Assembly: GCA_963675185.2 (NCBI GenBank)
Contig: CAXXOH010000003.1
Span: 1,628,765 to 1,692,764 of the forward strand
Direction of reading: 5' to 3'
Source: Ilyobacter_A sp963675185
Lineage (GTDB): Bacteria; Fusobacteriota; Fusobacteriia; Fusobacteriales; Fusobacteriaceae
Length of the DNA stretch: 64,000 nt
The notes beneath the pieces were generated by a model. That model had not been told where the DNA came from, did no database searches, and saw only the letters and a list, made by a program, of their open reading frames with translations. Both the position numbers and the translations under genes were made by a program. Below are positions 25,916-33,049 of this stretch, piece by piece (the stretch's first letter is position 1; each line of letters begins with the position of its first letter).

Positions 25916-26143
25916 GTCACGAATCGCACGAATGGACACTAATAAAAGATATTTAGGTCACAGAGTGACACAGAGGAGAATAAAGAGTTTCGTAGAGAAA
26001 AAATAAATAAAGATATGTAAGTAAAGCATAGCCTAGAGATTTTAATCGATTCGTGTGATCTGTGAAGATTCGTGACAAAAAATTATTTTTAAAAGGTTTT
26101 CTCTGTGCGCCTCATGTTTTAAATCTCTTTGAAACTCTGTGTC
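25916..26143. repeat. Interleaved inverted-repeat element (CACGAAT / CACAGAG type)
   Basis: Two kinds of short near-tandem motif are arranged A-B-A'-B'. A (25916-25939) has CACGAAT twice, nine bases apart. B (25957-25978) has CACAGAG twice, ten apart. A' (26048-26076) has ATTCGTG twice. B' (26101-26113 and 26135-26143) has CTCTGTG twice. Exact complements are GTCACGAATC (25916-25925) with GATTCGTGAC (26067-26076), and GACACAGAG (25967-25975) with CTCTGTGTC (26135-26143). No open frame explains them. The element fills the gap upstream of pepT. Confidence 0.75.
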
Positions 26144-26231
26144 TAAAGAAGGTTTTCAAATAAATTCAGTAATTTATAAAATAATGACTGGACTTAAATT
26201 ACTTTACGATAAAAAAATACGGAGGTCCGCA

Positions 26232-27455
26232 GTGAGGGTAGAGGAAAGATTTTTAAAATACATTAGTTTTGACAGTAAATCCGATACATGTTCTAAAACC
26301 TGTCCCAGCACTCCTAGCCAGCTGGAGTTTGCAAAATATCTTAAAAAAGAACTGGAAGATATAGGGCTGGTAGAGGTTTGTTTGGATGAAAATGGGTATC
26401 TTACGGCAAAACTTCCTTCGAATGTTGTTAGGGAAGTGGTGACAATCGGATTTATTTCTCATATGGATACAGCCCCGGATATGTCTGGGAAAGTAGATAA
26501 CCCCAAAATAGTAAGAGGTTACAATGGAGGGGACATAGTGTTGGACAAGGGCGGGGAATATATTCTATCACCTGAGGATTTCCCGGAATTATTAAAGTAT
26601 AAGGGAAAGGATATAATAACAACTGACGGAACCACTCTTCTGGGTGCGGACGATAAGGCTGGCTTGGCTGAAATTATCACCGCAATGGAGCATCTTTTGG
26701 CGAACCCTGAGATAGAACATGGAGAAATTATGGTGGGGTTTACGCCGGACGAGGAGATAGGTAGGGGTGCGAACCTTTTTGATGTTGATAAGTTCGGAGC
26801 AAAATACGCTTATACCATGGATGGTGGCGAAGTGGGGGAATTGGAGTATGAGAATTTTAACGCTGCCGGGGTAAAAATAAATATAGCTGGCAGAAATGTT
26901 CATCCAGGATCGGCAAAAGGAAAGATGATAAACGCCCTGAGCATAGCTATGGAAATAGATTCCATGCTGCCTAAAACATCCAGGCCGGAGTATACTGAGA
27001 AATATGAAGGATTTTACCATCTGGTTGAGCTGAAGGGGGAGCCGGAATCTGCCTATATGGAGTACATAGTAAGAGATCATGACAAGGTGAAATTTGAGGA
27101 TAAGAAAATAGAGATCAAAAGAGTAGTCGAGCATATAAACTCAAGATACGGCCAAGAAAGGGTGAAACTTGAAGTAGAAGACCAGTACTACAATATGAGG
27201 GAGAAAATAGAGCCAGTGATGGAGGTCATCGAGGTGGCCAAAAGATCTATGGAGGAGCTTGGAATAGAACCTAAAGTTAAACCCATACGTGGAGGGACTG
27301 ATGGTGCAAGACTCTCTTATATGGGGCTGCCTTGTCCGAATATTTTTACAGGAGGGCACAATTTCCATGGTAGGTTTGAGTACATACCGATCCAATCTAT
27401 GAAAAAGGCTGTAGAAGTAATAGTGAGAATTTGCGAAAACTATGCAAAATTATAA
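26232..27455 (+). CDS. pepT: Peptidase T (tripeptide aminopeptidase)
   Basis: The start is the GTG at 26232, six bases after GGAGGT; upstream in-frame codons run into the repeat element. 407 residues, normal for PepT. Zinc ligands and catalytic residues of the M20 family are visible: 'ISHMDTAPD' (His, Asp), 'LLGADDKAG' (bridging Asp), 'FTPDEEIGRGA' (catalytic and ligand Glu), 'YTMDGGEVGELEYE', and 'GGHNFHGRFEYIP' near the C-terminus. It cleaves the N-terminal residue of tripeptides in the cytoplasm. Its terminator has been split by the IS4 element just downstream. Confidence 0.96.
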   Translation: MRVEERFLKYISFDSKSDTCSKTCPSTPSQLEFAKYLKKELEDIGLVEVCLDENGYLTAKLPSNVVREVVTIGFISHMDTAPDMSGKVDNPKIVRGYNGGDIVLDKGGEYILSPEDFPELLKYKGKDIITTDGTTLLGADDKAGLAEIITAMEHLLANPEIEHGEIMVGFTPDEEIGRGANLFDVDKFGAKYAYTMDGGEVGELEYENFNAAGVKINIAGRNVHPGSAKGKMINALSIAMEIDSMLPKTSRPEYTEKYEGFYHLVELKGEPESAYMEYIVRDHDKVKFEDKKIEIKRVVEHINSRYGQERVKLEVEDQYYNMREKIEPVMEVIEVAKRSMEELGIEPKVKPIRGGTDGARLSYMGLPCPNIFTGGHNFHGRFEYIPIQSMKKAVEVIVRICENYAKL

Positions 27456-27472
27456 AGAGGCAGCAAAGCCGC
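27456..27472 (+). terminator. Left half of the pepT/recJ terminator, split by an IS
   Basis: Joining 27452-27472 to 29029-29036 rebuilds AAAGAGGC-N9-GCCTCTTT, a bidirectional terminator between the convergent pepT and recJ. The IS4-family element now separates the arms. The other half, with the duplicated target, is at 29019-29036. Confidence 0.75.
27463..27472 (+). repeat. Target site duplication, left copy
   Basis: GCAAAGCCGC, identical to 29019-29028 at the other end of the element. Confidence 0.9.
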
Positions 27473-27497
27473 CATACCTATCAAGCTAAGAAATTTT

Positions 27498-27540
27498 AGG
27501 AACCTAACTATATAAAAGTTAGGTTCCTATTTTAATTTTA
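27498..27540. terminator. Terminator hairpin inside the IS4 element
   Basis: Perfect 12-bp stem AGGAACCTAACT / AGTTAGGTTCCT with a 7-base loop, followed on the plus strand by TTTTAATTTTA. It lies between the left end and the transposase stop. Confidence 0.75.
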
Positions 27541-27622
27541 AAGCTAAATTTTCAAACTACAAAAAACCACTTGCAAAAATGGCTAAAAAAGTTTATTCTA
27601 TTATCAGTGGTGTTCTCGGTGA

Positions 27623-28936
27623 TTATTTGCTGGGAACTTTTTTTATTTTAGAATCAATAATTTTTTTTAATTTTGAAGTCAAGCGCATGAAACGCTTTTT
27701 AGATTTCAAAGTTTCCATGAAATCAGTCAAAACCCCCAACGAGCTTTTTATTACTCGCCTTATACTCATTTCTTTTGAGTATCCTCCATTGATACCCTTT
27801 GTAATCTCCATTAAAAGAAGCATTCTAATTAAAGTGGCATATATGTGAGTCTCTATTCTTTCTACTTTCAAGTCTTTTAGTTTATCTAGTTTAAAATCAG
27901 ACTTAAAAATTTTAAACAGCAATTCAATTTGCCATCTCAATTTATATATTTCGATGATTTCAGAAGGATTGAATCCCCAAAGATTAGTAATATATCCAGT
28001 AATTTCAGCAGAACTTCTTGCGTGCTTTGCGCAGTGCTCATTCCTTCTTTCTCTTTCTTCTATCTTTTGTACTTTTTTATTAGAAGTCTCTTTGTCCAAT
28101 TTAGTTAGGATTACCCTAAAAGGTCTCTTGTCGTCATGGCTTCCGACTAGAAATTCATATTCTTGAGTCTCTCCTGCTTTTAGTTCTTTTCCCAACTCTC
28201 CAGCATTTGTTACCAAATACTTCGTCTTTTTTAGTAGTTTTCCCTTTGGTGAGTACTGAGGATTAGGGTTTAAAGCAAATAACCTTGTTCCGGCTTTCAA
28301 ACGAGAAACAAAAGAGCTGTTTCTGCTTTCAATCTCATTGAAGTCATCAAATTTAAAGTACCCTAAATCTTTTAAAACTAAGGAATCTGTAACTAATTTA
28401 TCGTAGACATATTTAGAAAAATTTTGCTCATTTTTAGTTCCCGTAGATAAAACAGTGTTCTTAAAAGAATAATCTAATAATTCAAGGAGAAGATTTATTT
28501 TTAAAACAGCAGGATTAGATTTGTTTGCACCTTTATACTTATTTTTTAATTTATTTGGCAATTTTATTTCAGTAGAGTCCATTAAAAAGATATTGCTGAA
28601 GCCATAATTTTTAAAGGCTTTAGACTTATTGGATATTTGTGTTTTACAAAGAGATAAGAAAATATTTTTAAGAAATTCTACAGAAGCCTCGCTAAACCTC
28701 TGATCAAGCGCTTGAGGAGAAATATTAATATTCTGCTTTAATAGAAGTTCAGCGCTTAATTCTTCCAAGGATGAAGTGCATAAATTATTGGAGCTGAAAC
28801 AAGTTAAAGATATGAAGTTAAGAGGAGAGATTTTGCCGCTATTCCTAATTTTGAATTTAGAATACCTGGCAATTTGTTCAATATTTTTTTCCGAAAAGTA
28901 ATTTAAAAATTTTGTTCTGATTTGTCTGTTTCCCAA
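27623..28936 (-). CDS. IS4-family transposase
   Basis: 437 residues from the TTG at 28936, which lies eight bases after AAGGAGG; a TTG further upstream is inside the ribosome-site hairpin. The DDE triad appears as Asp in 'NIFLMDSTEIKLP', Asp in 'LGYFKFDDFNEI', and Glu in 'YKLRWQIELLFKIFKSD', the Y-(2)R-(3)E-(6)K signature of the IS4 family. The gene is complete, with no stop or frameshift. 'ERRNEHCAKHARSSAEITGY' is typical of the linker. Confidence 0.95.
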   Translation of the reverse strand: MGNRQIRTKFLNYFSEKNIEQIARYSKFKIRNSGKISPLNFISLTCFSSNNLCTSSLEELSAELLLKQNINISPQALDQRFSEASVEFLKNIFLSLCKTQISNKSKAFKNYGFSNIFLMDSTEIKLPNKLKNKYKGANKSNPAVLKINLLLELLDYSFKNTVLSTGTKNEQNFSKYVYDKLVTDSLVLKDLGYFKFDDFNEIESRNSSFVSRLKAGTRLFALNPNPQYSPKGKLLKKTKYLVTNAGELGKELKAGETQEYEFLVGSHDDKRPFRVILTKLDKETSNKKVQKIEERERRNEHCAKHARSSAEITGYITNLWGFNPSEIIEIYKLRWQIELLFKIFKSDFKLDKLKDLKVERIETHIYATLIRMLLLMEITKGINGGYSKEMSIRRVIKSSLGVLTDFMETLKSKKRFMRLTSKLKKIIDSKIKKVPSK

Positions 28937-28940
28937 AAGA

Positions 28941-28975
28941 AAAACCTCCTTCAAGTAGTCCTTGAAGAAGGTTTT
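28941..28975 (-). promoter_or_regulatory. Hairpin sequestering the transposase ribosome-binding site
   Basis: On the minus strand, AAAACCT plus CTTCAAG pair with CTTGAAG plus AGGTTTT (two 7-bp segments, one 1x1 mismatch, 5-base loop). The SD AAGGAGG is in the 3' arm. A weak promoter TTGAAT-N16-TAAAAC (28971-28998) would start transcripts inside the 5' arm and so weaken the hairpin, while transcripts entering from outside would form it fully. Confidence 0.55.
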
Positions 28976-29018
28976 AGCACAAATTCTATTAAATTCAAAG
29001 CTTAGCTTGATAGGTATG

Positions 29019-29028
29019 GCAAAGCCGC
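29019..29028 (+). repeat. Target site duplication, right copy
   Basis: GCAAAGCCGC, the second copy of the 10-bp duplication, directly after the right inverted repeat. Confidence 0.9.
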
Positions 29029-29034
29029 CTCTTT

Positions 29035-31620
29035 TTATATAATTGCCAAAATATCCTCTGTAGCAAATATTTTTTCAAACTTGTCTAAGTTGCCTATAAT
29101 TAACTGCCTGTGTTTTTTATCCAGTTTTTTTGAGTAGAGGGCATATTTTAAATATTTATCTTCCTTTAGCTCGTTTTCGCTTATAATATGGATATTTTTC
29201 GGCATAGAAAAATCATCTTCTACTTTTTTAAATCCATCTATATTTAAATCAAGTTTTGATATAGCCAGACAATTTTTTATTCCGTCCAAATCCTCTGCTT
29301 GCGGGATGCTTTCATAGAATATATAGAAACTGTAACCGGGTTCAAATGTATCTGAAAAGCTGAAGAAATCTTTCATTATCTCCGGGTAGTTATCTTCTTC
29401 TCCGACTATAAGGCAGCCGCCGCCGTTCAGCTTTTCGTATATTCCTATATTCATTATAACCGTGTTTATACCCCTTCTCGGGTCGCATACGACAAGGGTC
29501 TTGTTACCGTCTTTGAATACGGATGCCAGTATGGATTTTTGAAGTTTTGTGTACTGGAACTCCCCTATTAAGAACTCCTTTATCTCATTGAAGACCTCAT
29601 GCTTTTTGTAGGCCAAGGTATCGAAAGAGTAGTCCCTGTTTATCAAAATATGCACGTTGTAATTTTCCGGCTTCTGCACGACTTCTAATACCTTTACCTT
29701 AAAATTGAAATCATGTGAGTACCTCAAGGTTTTAAGCAGATGCGATATCTGCTTGTCAAGATAAGCCACAGTTTTCCTGCCCTGTCTGAGGTAAACCTCG
29801 TCACTGAAGAGGAGCTCGAAGCCTTCCAGGCTGTCGAGCTTTGTCCTGGTGTAGACAACCGTTTCTAAGGGAAACTTTGTGTCGTATACGGCAAGCATCT
29901 CTTTGATGTGGTTTCTCTCATCGTCGGACCTCTTCACGTCCTCTACAAAGATTTTTGGCATATACCTGTCTTTATAGGTGTCCATTTTTAGCTTGAATGC
30001 AACGTCTAACTCCTCGAAGCTCAAGAGCTCGTCAAAATTGTGCCCGTTTGAGAACCATACGCAGTTTTTGACCTCCTGGTCGTCTTTTATAATGTCGAAC
30101 ATCAGGTGGGTTTTGTCTTTGCCTATTAAACGAGTCCTGTTGCCCTTGACGTTTTTTATGCTGAAAACAGGGGTAGGGTTGCCGAATCCAAAGGGTTCTA
30201 GCTTCTCTAGTTTTTTGTAGAAGTCGTAAGAAACACGGGAAAACGGGAGTTCTTTATCTATTTTTATCGGTTTTTTAAAGTCGTTTTGTTCCAGCTGAGC
30301 GCCGGCATACTCATCTAGCCTTTTTATAAGTTCTGGGATACTCTCTTTTTTTATTGAAAAACCAGCTGCCCCGGAGTGCCCACCGTATTTTATGAAAAGC
30401 TCCTTCATTGAGTTCAGGGCCTCTATTATATTGAACCCTTCTATGCTCCTGGCTGAGGCCACGGCTGCCCCCTCCTCCTTGAGCTCCATTATTATTGTGG
30501 GTTTGTAGTACTTATCTACTATTTTTGAAGCGACGATACCTATGATGCCGTGGTGGAATTCGCTGGAGTATGACACTATGACATTTCTCTGGTCAAGGGA
30601 GTTATCTTCTATGTCTTTTTCCACCTTTTCCAGGATTTCTGACTGTATTTCCTTACGTTCGTTGTTTTGCTGTATGAGCTCCCACGCCAGCTGCCTGGCT
30701 TCTATCTCGGAATCCGAAAGGAGCAGCTTAACCCCTTTTTTAGCATCCTCCAGCCTACCGGCGGCGTTGAAGACCGGTGCTATTATGAATCCGATGTCGT
30801 AGGTGTTGAACTTTTTATCCTGTAGGTCATCGAAAATTATGTTAATCAAGGTAGACAAACCCAGGTTCTTGCTGTTTTTAAGCATATCCAGGCCGTGTTT
30901 GACAAAGATACGGTTCTCCTCCATGAGCGGGACTATGTCGGCCACGGTGCCGGTAGCCACTATGTCTAAGAAATCGAATATTTCATTCTCTACTCCGCAT
31001 TTTCTGTAGACGGCTTTCATAAGCATGAACGCAGTCCCAACCCCGGCCAGGTATTTAAAATGGTAGGAGTTATCCTCCCTTTTGGGGTTTATAACTGAGT
31101 GTGCTGGCGGCAGCACATTGTTTATCTCGTGGTGGTCGGTTATTATCATATCCAGGCCTATGGAGTTTGCGTGCTCTACTTCCTCCACCGAAGAGATACC
31201 GCAGTCCACCGTTATGACGAGGCTCCCCCCTTCGCTTTTTATATGGAAAAGTGCATCTTTGTTTAAACCGTAGCCCTCGTCCCTAAGCGGGATGTAGTAG
31301 CTAACCTGGAACCCAAGTTTTTTTAAGGCCAGGTAGCAGAGTGATGTAGAGGTTATACCGTCCACATCGTAGTCCCCGTATATCCAGACGCTCTGGCTGT
31401 TTTCTTTGGCCAGCAGCAGCCTGTCAACAGCTTCGATCACCCCCGAGAGCGAGAACGGATCGGCTATATTTTCCAGGGCCGGGTCTAAAAATCTCTCCAC
31501 ACCTTCCTTTGTGTCTACCCCCCTGTTTAGGAGTATGCTCAGAGTATCGCTGTCTAAATCAAGGTGATTCAGATCTTCCATCTCCATGTTGGACCTGTAT
31601 ATCCACTTAGTGTTATTCAT
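29035..31620 (-). CDS. recJ: Single-stranded-DNA-specific exonuclease RecJ, long form
   Basis: 861 residues, longer than the Escherichia coli enzyme (about 577) and like the Firmicutes form with a large C-terminal extension. The DHH phosphoesterase core has 'WIYGDYDVDGITSTSL', 'VITVDCGISS', 'IITDHHEI' (about residue 157) and 'YLAGVGTAF', with DHHA1 'KYGGHSGAAGFSI' at about residue 415. It degrades 5' ends of single strands in mismatch repair and recombination. From about residue 560 onward no known motif is seen. It starts at ATG with AAGAGGTGGAAG. Its terminator is split by the IS4 element. Confidence 0.96.
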   Translation of the reverse strand: MNNTKWIYRSNMEMEDLNHLDLDSDTLSILLNRGVDTKEGVERFLDPALENIADPFSLSGVIEAVDRLLLAKENSQSVWIYGDYDVDGITSTSLCYLALKKLGFQVSYYIPLRDEGYGLNKDALFHIKSEGGSLVITVDCGISSVEEVEHANSIGLDMIITDHHEINNVLPPAHSVINPKREDNSYHFKYLAGVGTAFMLMKAVYRKCGVENEIFDFLDIVATGTVADIVPLMEENRIFVKHGLDMLKNSKNLGLSTLINIIFDDLQDKKFNTYDIGFIIAPVFNAAGRLEDAKKGVKLLLSDSEIEARQLAWELIQQNNERKEIQSEILEKVEKDIEDNSLDQRNVIVSYSSEFHHGIIGIVASKIVDKYYKPTIIMELKEEGAAVASARSIEGFNIIEALNSMKELFIKYGGHSGAAGFSIKKESIPELIKRLDEYAGAQLEQNDFKKPIKIDKELPFSRVSYDFYKKLEKLEPFGFGNPTPVFSIKNVKGNRTRLIGKDKTHLMFDIIKDDQEVKNCVWFSNGHNFDELLSFEELDVAFKLKMDTYKDRYMPKIFVEDVKRSDDERNHIKEMLAVYDTKFPLETVVYTRTKLDSLEGFELLFSDEVYLRQGRKTVAYLDKQISHLLKTLRYSHDFNFKVKVLEVVQKPENYNVHILINRDYSFDTLAYKKHEVFNEIKEFLIGEFQYTKLQKSILASVFKDGNKTLVVCDPRRGINTVIMNIGIYEKLNGGGCLIVGEEDNYPEIMKDFFSFSDTFEPGYSFYIFYESIPQAEDLDGIKNCLAISKLDLNIDGFKKVEDDFSMPKNIHIISENELKEDKYLKYALYSKKLDKKHRQLIIGNLDKFEKIFATEDILAII

Positions 31621-31741
31621 CTTCCACCTCTTTTATATTTAAGATTCTTTCCTAAAAGTTCTTTATATTTATATGTTTATTAATGTATCAAAATTGAAAA
31701 AATTAAAGATAGTTTTATCAGCAGTTCAATGAAACGGCATC

Positions 31742-31766
31742 ATGTGACTTTATATACAAGTCACAT
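31742..31766. promoter_or_regulatory. 25-base palindrome between recJ and sodN
   Basis: ATGTGACTT-N7-AAGTCACAT, perfect 9-base arms, about 120 bases upstream of recJ and 45 downstream of the NiSOD stop. Without a T-run on either side it looks more like an operator than a terminator. Unproven. Confidence 0.35.
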
Positions 31767-31787
31767 ATTATTTTATATTAAAAAATA

Positions 31788-31812
31788 AAAAAAGGCAATG
31801 CTGCCTTTTTTT
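31788..31812. terminator. Terminator of the NiSOD gene
   Basis: AAAGGCA-ATGC-TGCCTTT with a run of A's upstream and T's downstream; works in both directions. Confidence 0.85.
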
Positions 31813-32263
31813 ATTCCACATTCATATAGATGTGCTCGAACTCGTGTACCGCTTCCCTTAACTGGTCTACTACCTTTGGGGCTGCATTCTGCTTCGCCTT
31901 CATTGCGTACACTATGACCTCGTGTGCCGCCTGGAGCTTATCTACGTAGTGGGAATATTCCTTACTTTTCTTATCAGTTGGCTTTATCCTCTGTGTTAGA
32001 AAATACTGCGACATGATCTCCTGCATCTTGTCTGCGTGCTCTTCCTTGTTCACCACCCATCGAACGAGCTGGTTGTAGTTCATTTCGCTTTCCTTGGATA
32101 GGCTTATTATTTCATTTGTGGATTTCTCAATGGTTGTGACGTCCTCGTAAAGAAGCTTTATCCTAAGTTCGTCATCATAGATACCGCAGGGGATCTCACA
32201 GTGTGCAAAGCCTAACTTAAATACAAGCACCAATACTCCAAGGATCAATAATAATTTTTTCAT
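31811..32263 (-). CDS. sodN: Nickel superoxide dismutase with Sec signal peptide
   Basis: 150 residues from the ATG at 32263, behind GGGGTGAAAATC; a GTG 9 bases upstream overlaps the ribosome site. The nickel hook HCEIPCGIYDD is clear: His1, Cys2 and Cys6 bind Ni, with Pro5, Gly7 and Tyr9 kept. The later 'QLVRWVVNKEEHADKM' and 'YFLTQRIKP' also match bacterial NiSODs. The hook is directly preceded by a Lys-Lys plus hydrophobic signal peptide ending LGFA, so signal peptidase cleavage A|H would create the free N-terminal His that nickel binding needs. Known bacterial NiSODs generally have a short propeptide removed by SodX; no sodX is seen here. Predicted to be periplasmic. Confidence 0.9.
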   Translation of the reverse strand: MKKLLLILGVLVLVFKLGFAHCEIPCGIYDDELRIKLLYEDVTTIEKSTNEIISLSKESEMNYNQLVRWVVNKEEHADKMQEIMSQYFLTQRIKPTDKKSKEYSHYVDKLQAAHEVIVYAMKAKQNAAPKVVDQLREAVHEFEHIYMNVE

Positions 32264-32331
32264 GATTTTCACCCCGTTTAATTTAATAAAAACTCTACTC
32301 AGTTTTTATACGACTATCACGGAGATATCCT

Positions 32332-33042
32332 TTAAATTCGCGCCAGGAACTCCTTGCTGAGCACCGCTCTTAGCTCAGTGAGTGGAAAGCAAAACTCCGG
32401 CATCCCAGACGAGTAGGGCGCCAGCTCGTATAGCGGGAACTGCAAAACAAGATTTTTCCCCTGGAAGTAGAAGATAGCCTTGTCTATATCTATATATGCA
32501 TCTTCGAAAAACATGAATTTTGTAGGGTCATCGTCATCCTTGGCATTGTCTAAACGCATGTTTTTTGCTACCAATTTTGTTAAAAGCGCCCTGTAGTCAA
32601 CATTGGATTTGAACAAATTTTTAAGGTATATTTTTTTTTCTGTTTTTTGGTCTATATTGAAGCTGTACACCTTAGTAATTCCGTGGCTTCCGCCGGTATA
32701 GCTATTGATTTCATATACCAGGCTCAGTATGTTTAGCCCATTTTTTTTGACCTCGTAGGTAGAAAAAAGCTCGAAGGGGAGCAGTGCCGACGAGTTTTTA
32801 GAACCTTTCATGGAATTATAAAATTCTGTGGAAATTTTTTTTAAAACCCCGGACTCATATTTGGTTATGCTCTCTATCTCGCTGTTTATACTTTTTACTG
32901 CTGCCGGGTTAGAGCTTTTCAGCACAGGAATCTTGCTGTGTATGTAGTAAGATCCATTTTTTTCTACCCTTATCGTTTCACCAACCTGCAAGGAGAAAGC
33001 GAATGAGAAAATGCTAAAAAACAAGGATACTAATTTTTTCAT
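32332..33042 (-). CDS. Exported DUF4163/DUF3298-type protein
   Basis: 236 residues from the ATG at 33042, chosen because it follows GGGGAGTAGATTT and opens a signal peptide (MKKLVSLFFSIFSFAFS). A DUF4163-like N-part has 'YYIHSKIPVLKSSNPAAVKSINSEIE' (residues about 32-57). 'YEINSYTGGSHGITKVYSFNID' and the C-terminal 'LVLQFPLYELAPYSSGMPEF' match the DUF3298 pattern seen in RsiV-like proteins, which bind lysozyme. The role here is unknown. It begins seven bases past the lytic transglycosylase stop, so the two are likely co-transcribed. Confidence 0.75.
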   Translation of the reverse strand: MKKLVSLFFSIFSFAFSLQVGETIRVEKNGSYYIHSKIPVLKSSNPAAVKSINSEIESITKYESGVLKKISTEFYNSMKGSKNSSALLPFELFSTYEVKKNGLNILSLVYEINSYTGGSHGITKVYSFNIDQKTEKKIYLKNLFKSNVDYRALLTKLVAKNMRLDNAKDDDDPTKFMFFEDAYIDIDKAIFYFQGKNLVLQFPLYELAPYSSGMPEFCFPLTELRAVLSKEFLARI

Positions 33043-33049
33043 AATAAAT

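Larger units (their letters stand above)
27473..29018 (-). mobile_element. IS4-family insertion sequence
   Basis: 1546 bp with perfect 18-bp terminal inverted repeats (CATACCTATCAAGCTAAG at 27473-27490 and its complement at 29001-29018), flanked by a 10-bp direct duplication. One transposase gene is on the minus strand. A 12-bp hairpin at 27498-27528 follows the gene and a 7+7-bp hairpin precedes it. The repeats and duplication are undecayed, so the insertion is recent. Confidence 0.95.
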
